NCBI RefSeq assembly: GCF_014904815.1
Contig: NZ_JACZFR010000012.1
Span: 62,001-126,000, forward strand
From: Microbulbifer taiwanensis
GTDB lineage: Bacteria; Pseudomonadota; Gammaproteobacteria; Pseudomonadales; Cellvibrionaceae
Reading direction: 5' to 3'
Length of the DNA: 64,000 nt
Part shown: positions 60,139 to 64,000 of the stretch, in pieces
Numbering within the stretch: position 1 is the stretch's first letter
Layout of the letters: each line of letters opens with the position of its first letter
Position numbers and translations under genes: made by a program
The notes under the pieces: model-generated
The model's input: only the letters and a program-made list of their open reading frames with translations
Told to the model about the DNA's origin: nothing
Databases searched by the model: none

Positions 60139-60314
60139 GGAGAGGGCCCTTGCAGAGTGGGTGGAATACGCATCCACTGTAGTGAGCCGCGCCGCCAACC
60201 CCCACTGACCAGCCGGACTGCCGCGACGCTATTTTGCGATCGCCCTTTTTGTCTGCGGCGAAGCCGGTACAATCGGCCCCCGTTTGCCCCAACCAATGCG
60301 TTACAGGACGACTT

Positions 60315-61298
60315 ATGATTCTCGCCGCCCTCGCCATCATCGCCGGATTCGCCCTGCTGGTCTGGAGCGCCGACCGCTTCGTCGAGGGCGCCGCCGCCAC
60401 CGCCAGACACGCCGGCATGCCAACCCTGCTGATCGGCATGGTGATCGTCGGCTTCGGCACCTCGGCGCCGGAGATGGTGGTGTCGGCCATGGCGGCCCTG
60501 GACGGCAGCCCGGGCCTGGCGCTGGGCAACGCCTACGGTTCCAATATCGCCAACACCGGCCTGATTCTCGGCTTCACTGCGCTGTTTATCCCGCTGGCGG
60601 TGCACTCGAAGATAGTGCGCAAGGAATTGCCGCTGCTGCTGGCGATCACCCTGCTCGGTGGCTTCTTCCTGTGGGATGGCGCCCTGGCGCGCTGGGAGGC
60701 GCTGGTGCTGCTGGCGGGCTTCTTCGGCCTGATCGGCTGGTCCATCTACTCGGCGCTGACCGGCAAGGGCGACGTCATCGAGGGCAATATCGAGAGCGAG
60801 CTGGAGATCCATTCGATGACCCTGGGCCGCGCCATCTTCTGGCTGGTGGCCGGCCTGGCCCTGCTGATCGTCAGCTCGCGCATCCTGGTCTGGGGCGCGG
60901 TGACCATCGCCGAGTCGCTGGGGGTCAGCGACCTGATTATCGGCCTCACCATCGTCGCCCTGGGCACCTCACTGCCGGAACTGGCGGCCACCGTGATTGC
61001 CGCGCGCAAGGGCGAGTACGATATCGCCATCGGCAATGTGGTGGGTTCGAATATGTTCAACCTGCTGGCGGTGGTGGGTATCGCCGGCGCCATAGCGCCC
61101 ATGTCCAGCGTGCCGCCGGAGGTGCTGTCGCGGGACTGGCCAATGGTGATCGGGCTGACGGTGGCGCTGTTCGTGTTCGCCTACGGCTTTCGCGGCCAGG
61201 GGCGCATCAACCGTTTTGAGGGTGGCGCGCTGTTGCTGGCCTATCTCGCCTATAACGCCTATCTGGTGATGACCATTACCAGGACGGCGATGGGCTGA
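60315..61298 (+). CDS. yrbG: Calcium/sodium antiporter (CaCA family, YrbG-like)
   Basis: 327 residues from MILAALAIIAGFALL, with AGGA 6 bases upstream; the frame from 60234 adds a non-membrane leader and is rejected. Ten hydrophobic helices hold the two inverted alpha repeats GFGTSAPEMVVSA ... GNAYGSNIANTGL and ALGTSLPELAATV ... GNVVGSNMFNLLA, whose Glu and Asn residues bind the ions. Inner-membrane exchanger. Confidence 0.92.
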   Translation: MILAALAIIAGFALLVWSADRFVEGAAATARHAGMPTLLIGMVIVGFGTSAPEMVVSAMAALDGSPGLALGNAYGSNIANTGLILGFTALFIPLAVHSKIVRKELPLLLAITLLGGFFLWDGALARWEALVLLAGFFGLIGWSIYSALTGKGDVIEGNIESELEIHSMTLGRAIFWLVAGLALLIVSSRILVWGAVTIAESLGVSDLIIGLTIVALGTSLPELAATVIAARKGEYDIAIGNVVGSNMFNLLAVVGIAGAIAPMSSVPPEVLSRDWPMVIGLTVALFVFAYGFRGQGRINRFEGGALLLAYLAYNAYLVMTITRTAMG

Positions 61299-61399
61299 CG
61301 ATATTTATCGCGATGGTTTCGAATTGGGGGTCGGGATCAGTGCCCGGTAGTAATCGGGAAGTCTGATCGCGGCCAACGGCCGCTCCTACAGCGTACTGT

Positions 61400-61467
61400 C
61401 GTCATACCGGCGCATGCCGGTATCCAGAGCCAGTGGCAGCTGGGTTCCGGCCTGCGCCGGAACGACG
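61400..61467. repeat. Dispersed palindromic repeat, family A (double-hairpin form)
   Basis: CGTCATACCGGCGCATGCCG... then TATCCAG-AGCCAGTGGCAGCTGG and GTTCCGGCCTGCGCCGGAAC, ending ACG. Just before the 3' end of cbpM. Confidence 0.78.
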
Positions 61468-61483
61468 ATGTGAAAGAATTGGA

Positions 61484-61804
61484 TTAATCCCGCCCGCTCT
61501 CGAGGCGCGCCAGCCGCGCCTGCAGCCGCTCTATCTCTTCCAGCAACTCTATCGCCAGCGCCGCCCCGGCCACATTCACGCCCAGGTCGCGCTTGAGGGT
61601 GTAGACCTTGCGCACGCGCCGCACGCAGATGCCGCTGAAGCGCCAGCGGGTGCGGGCGCCGCGGGGTTCGATAATGCCCTCCTCCACCAGCGCGATGATC
61701 TGCTCCGCCGGCATGCCGCAGGCGCGGCAGAGTTCGCCCAGGGTCAGCTCGCTCTCTTCGTCGAGTATGGCGCCGGTGATTTCCTCGGGTTTTTTTGCCG
61801 CCAT
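61484..61804 (-). CDS. cbpM: Chaperone modulator CbpM
   Basis: 106 residues. The start is the ATG at 61804: GGAGG lies exactly 6 bases before it, whereas an in-frame ATG two codons earlier (61810) would touch the ribosome site. The MerR-like winged helix LTLGELCRACGMPAEQIIALVEEGIIEP is followed by RVRKVYTLKRDLGVN and a coiled tail. CbpM binds the J-domain of CbpA and inhibits it. The two genes are adjacent, as in E. coli. Confidence 0.9.
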   Translation of the reverse strand: MAAKKPEEITGAILDEESELTLGELCRACGMPAEQIIALVEEGIIEPRGARTRWRFSGICVRRVRKVYTLKRDLGVNVAGAALAIELLEEIERLQARLARLESGRD

Positions 61805-61806
61805 GA

Positions 61807-62766
61807 TCATCCTCCCAGACCGCTGCGCGGATCGAATTCAAAGGCCTCGCTGAACTGGCGATAGGCCTCTTTCTGCGGCTCGCTGTCCGCCGGCGGTGCC
61901 ACCACGTCCAGCACCACATAGAGATCGCCGGGCTCTTTGGCCGGAATACCGCGGCCCTTGAGGCGCAGCTTGCTGCCGTCCCTGCTGTTCGGGGGAATGG
62001 TCAGGTTGACCGGGCCGTCCGGTGTCGGCGCCTGCACCTTGGCGCCGAGGGCCGCCTCCCAGGGGGCCAGCGGCAGCTTCAGGTAGACCGTCTTGCCCTC
62101 GACCGAATAGAGCCGGTGCGGGTTGAAGGAGATTTCCAGGTAGAGGTCGCCGGGCTTGCCGTCGCCGAGTCCCGGCTCGCCCTGGCCGGCGAGGCGTATC
62201 TGCTGGCCCTCGGTGACGCCCCTGGGAATCTTGACGTTGAGCTTGCGCTCCTTGATCTCGGGTCGCCCGTCCGCCCCCAGTACCGAGTGCTTGAGCGTGA
62301 TCTGGCGCTTGCCGCCGCGGTAGCTGTCTTCCAGGTCGATGGCGATCCTGGCGTAGGTATTTTCGCCCTCGGCGTGAAACCTGTGCCGGGCGCCGCCCGT
62401 ATGGCCGTAATGCCTGAAGCCGCCGCCGCGCCCGAACAGGTTTTCGAAGAAGTCGCTGAAGGCCTCCGGATCCGCCTCGGTATAGCCTCCGCCGTGGAAC
62501 TCGAAGCCCTGGTCCCAGTTGGGCGGCGGGCGGAATTCCTGCCCGGACTGGTAGCCGGCACCCAGCTGGTCGTAGGCGGCGCGCTTCTCCGGATCCTTGA
62601 GCACCTCGTAGGCCTCACCCACTTCCTTGAAGCGGTCCTCGGCCTCATGCTCCTTGCTCACATCCGGGTGGTATTTGCGCGCCAGCTTGCGGTAGGCGCG
62701 CTTGATCTCGGCCTGGTCGGCATCGCGCTCCAGGCCGAGAATCTGGTAGTAGTCCTTGTATTCCAT
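61807..62766 (-). CDS. cbpA: DnaJ-like co-chaperone CbpA
   Basis: 319 residues. J-domain (~4-70) with HPD motif in RKYHPDVSKEH, a Gly/Phe-rich linker (~75-125) and two beta-rich substrate-binding domains without the zinc finger, as in CbpA and unlike DnaJ. Stimulates DnaK and binds curved DNA in E. coli. Its stop is 2 bases before the cbpM start. Confidence 0.94.
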   Translation of the reverse strand: MEYKDYYQILGLERDADQAEIKRAYRKLARKYHPDVSKEHEAEDRFKEVGEAYEVLKDPEKRAAYDQLGAGYQSGQEFRPPPNWDQGFEFHGGGYTEADPEAFSDFFENLFGRGGGFRHYGHTGGARHRFHAEGENTYARIAIDLEDSYRGGKRQITLKHSVLGADGRPEIKERKLNVKIPRGVTEGQQIRLAGQGEPGLGDGKPGDLYLEISFNPHRLYSVEGKTVYLKLPLAPWEAALGAKVQAPTPDGPVNLTIPPNSRDGSKLRLKGRGIPAKEPGDLYVVLDVVAPPADSEPQKEAYRQFSEAFEFDPRSGLGG

Positions 62767-62836
62767 GGCTTTAATAAAAGCCGAAGATCGGTGGCTCTGC
62801 CACGAATTGGGACTGGCAGCTCCCGCTGTGTTCTTT

Positions 62837-62871
62837 CGTCATACCGGCGCAGCCTCTGCGCCGGTATGACG
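62837..62871. repeat. Dispersed palindromic repeat, family A (single hairpin)
   Basis: CGTCATACCGGCGCAG / CTGCGCCGGTATGACG, a perfect 16-bp palindrome with a 3-base loop; the cleanest family-A member in the window. Confidence 0.8.
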
Positions 62872-62895
62872 AGCGGGACAATATTTAAAAGAAAA

Positions 62896-62917
62896 AAGCC
62901 GCCTCGATGGGCGGCTT
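62896..62917 (-). terminator. Intrinsic terminator of the flotillin gene
   Basis: AAGCCGCC/GGCGGCTT stem with a 6-base loop, running leftward into T's, 18 bases past the flotillin stop. Confidence 0.85.
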
Positions 62918-62934
62918 GAACACTAATTGAAAGA

Positions 62935-64000
62935 TCAGGCTTCGGTTTCCGGCACCTTGGTCAGGTCGCCGACGCCGGCCTCCTTCAGCAGCGAATCTAC
63001 CAAGGGCGCCATGGCGCGGTGCTTGAGGGCGCTGCCTACCAGCGCCTCGGGCAGGCTCTGGCCCCTGGTCTCGCCATCGCTCTCGAGGATGCCGCCGCTC
63101 GCGCGGCCGTCGATGCCGTTCAGGCCCTCGACGGAGATGATCTTCATGCCCTCGATGCTCTCCAGCGGCTTGACGCTCTCACGGATAATATGCGGCAGGT
63201 TCTCGTGCAGGCTGAGGACTTTCTTCAGTGCAATCTGCGCGTCGTTGAGGCTGTTGAAGGCCTCGTTCATCAGGCGCTGGCCCTCGGCGTCCACGGCGTA
63301 TTTCTCGCGGTCGGCCTCGACCTTGATGCGCACGGCCTCCGCCTCGGCGCTGGCCTGCAGGCGCAGTGCCTCGGCCTTGTCTTCCGCCGCGGCCTTTTCC
63401 GCTTCCGCGGCCACCTTGATGGAGGTGGCCTGGCGCTCGGCTTCCTTCTGCGCCTCGATGATCTCGATGCGCTTGTCGCGCTCGGCCACTTCCACGTCCT
63501 TGGCGGTGCGCACCTGCTCCTCGGCTTTCACCGCTTCCGCCAGGGCCACGTTGGCCTGCTGGTCGGCGACCGACTGCTCCTTGGATTTTTCCGCAACGGC
63601 GATGGCGCGCTCCTGCTCGGCGATCTCGACGGATTTCTGCTTGGAGATACGCTGCTCATCGAGAATGCGCTCGCGCTCGATTTCCTGCTCCTGCAGGCGT
63701 TTTTCCTTTTCGATTTCCAGCAGTTTGGTGGCCTGCTCGGCACCGATGCGCGACTGATCCACTTCGCGCTGGGCCTCGATCTCCGCCTGGCGTGCGGCCC
63801 GGTCCTGGGCAGCCAGCTCCTTGGCAATATCCGATTTCTGCGCCGCTTCGCGGTTTTCGATTTCGCGCTGCTGTTCCAGGTGCGCGTAGCGGGTTTCCTT
63901 TTCGATCTCCAGGCGCTTGCGCTCGGCCTCGAGGTTTTTCTGCTCGATCTGTACCCGCGTGTCCTGCTCGACGTCGTTCACTTCCTTGCGCCGCGCCTCG
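62935..64000 (-). CDS. Flotillin-family protein, C-terminal part (gene runs off the right edge)
   Basis: About 355 C-terminal residues; the GTG at 63981 is internal because the frame stays open to the edge (EARRKEVNDVEQ). Most of it is a long, highly charged alanine/glutamate-rich coiled coil (E-x-x-R-x-x-E repeats, ~AEAEKAAAEDKAEAL), which is the flotillin domain of YqiK/FloT-type proteins. The C-terminal ~100 residues are globular. The SPFH domain and membrane anchor lie outside the window. Such proteins organise membrane microdomains. Confidence 0.88.
   Translation of the reverse strand, partial: EARRKEVNDVEQDTRVQIEQKNLEAERKRLEIEKETRYAHLEQQREIENREAAQKSDIAKELAAQDRAARQAEIEAQREVDQSRIGAEQATKLLEIEKEKRLQEQEIERERILDEQRISKQKSVEIAEQERAIAVAEKSKEQSVADQQANVALAEAVKAEEQVRTAKDVEVAERDKRIEIIEAQKEAERQATSIKVAAEAEKAAAEDKAEALRLQASAEAEAVRIKVEADREKYAVDAEGQRLMNEAFNSLNDAQIALKKVLSLHENLPHIIRESVKPLESIEGMKIISVEGLNGIDGRASGGILESDGETRGQSLPEALVGSALKHRAMAPLVDSLLKEAGVGDLTKVPETEA

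Overview
The window looks like chromosome of a marine, moderately high-GC gammaproteobacterium, most like the Microbulbifer/Cellvibrio group. This is inferred from protein style, not from a marker gene: several acidic, calcium-binding-type or FG-GAP lipoproteins, a large TonB receptor, an OsmC-YcaO fusion and an aerobic tyrosine-degradation operon. The left 8 kb and parts of 36.4-40.9 kb are visibly richer in A+T than the rest and behave as accessory DNA.

Region 1 (1 to about 8010) is the end of an integrated element. It carries a small serine recombinase (cut by the window edge), a C-protein-like XRE regulator, a lipoprotein and a small membrane protein, a four-gene translationally coupled cassette of unknown function, a candidate Tse2-like toxin with a Tsi2-like partner, a small HExxH metallopeptidase, and a 651-residue large serine integrase. 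The integrase start codon is about 45 bases from codons of comM. ComM has lost its first ~37 residues there, so the element sits inside comM.

Region 2 (8-36 kb) is ordinary core and semi-core chromosome: comM remnant, B3 metallo-beta-lactamase, alpha/beta hydrolase, cupin, two GNATs, yaiI, a DUF3565 protein, a permease with an XRE/MmyB-type regulator, rep helicase, cytochrome c5, tRNA-Arg with a strange inverted duplication of its 3' end, mtgA, a CAP protein, a TonB receptor, an Rrf2 regulator with a palindrome over its own start, a PhoD phosphatase, a MORN-repeat/C13-peptidase lipoprotein, two large lipoproteins and an OsmC-YcaO protein.

Region 3 (36.4-41.5 kb) is a second accessory patch: a two-gene candidate toxin/immunity pair, a DTW-domain tRNA modification enzyme, a GNAT, and a nuclease-like/DUF2075 helicase fusion.

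Region 4 (41.7-47.8 kb) is the most interesting locus: an RNA-repair operon. RtcR (CARF + AAA+ sigma54 activator) is transcribed away from rtcB-rtcA, which have a good -24/-12 promoter. Downstream of rtcA, on the same strand, lie a highly structured non-coding stretch, a tRNA-like RNA with a 6-base anticodon loop, a second overlapping tRNA-like element, and a slipin with a triplicated N-terminal module. The likely logic is that damaged tRNA is sensed by the RtcR CARF domain, and sigma54 then drives RNA end-healing/ligation enzymes plus tRNA-like RNAs and a membrane-associated slipin.

Region 5 (48-64 kb) has an FG-GAP tandem-repeat lipoprotein, a RhuM-family gene fused to a duplicated tail of the neighbouring DUF885 gene, a tyrosine catabolism operon (hppD, VOC protein, FAH; no hmgA here), an acyl carrier protein, a serine hydrolase, a nitrilase-family amidase, a DUF533 protein, a Ca/Na antiporter, cbpA-cbpM and a flotillin cut by the right edge. 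Three families of dispersed palindromic repeats are scattered through the intergenic DNA of regions 2-5 but were not seen inside the comM element.
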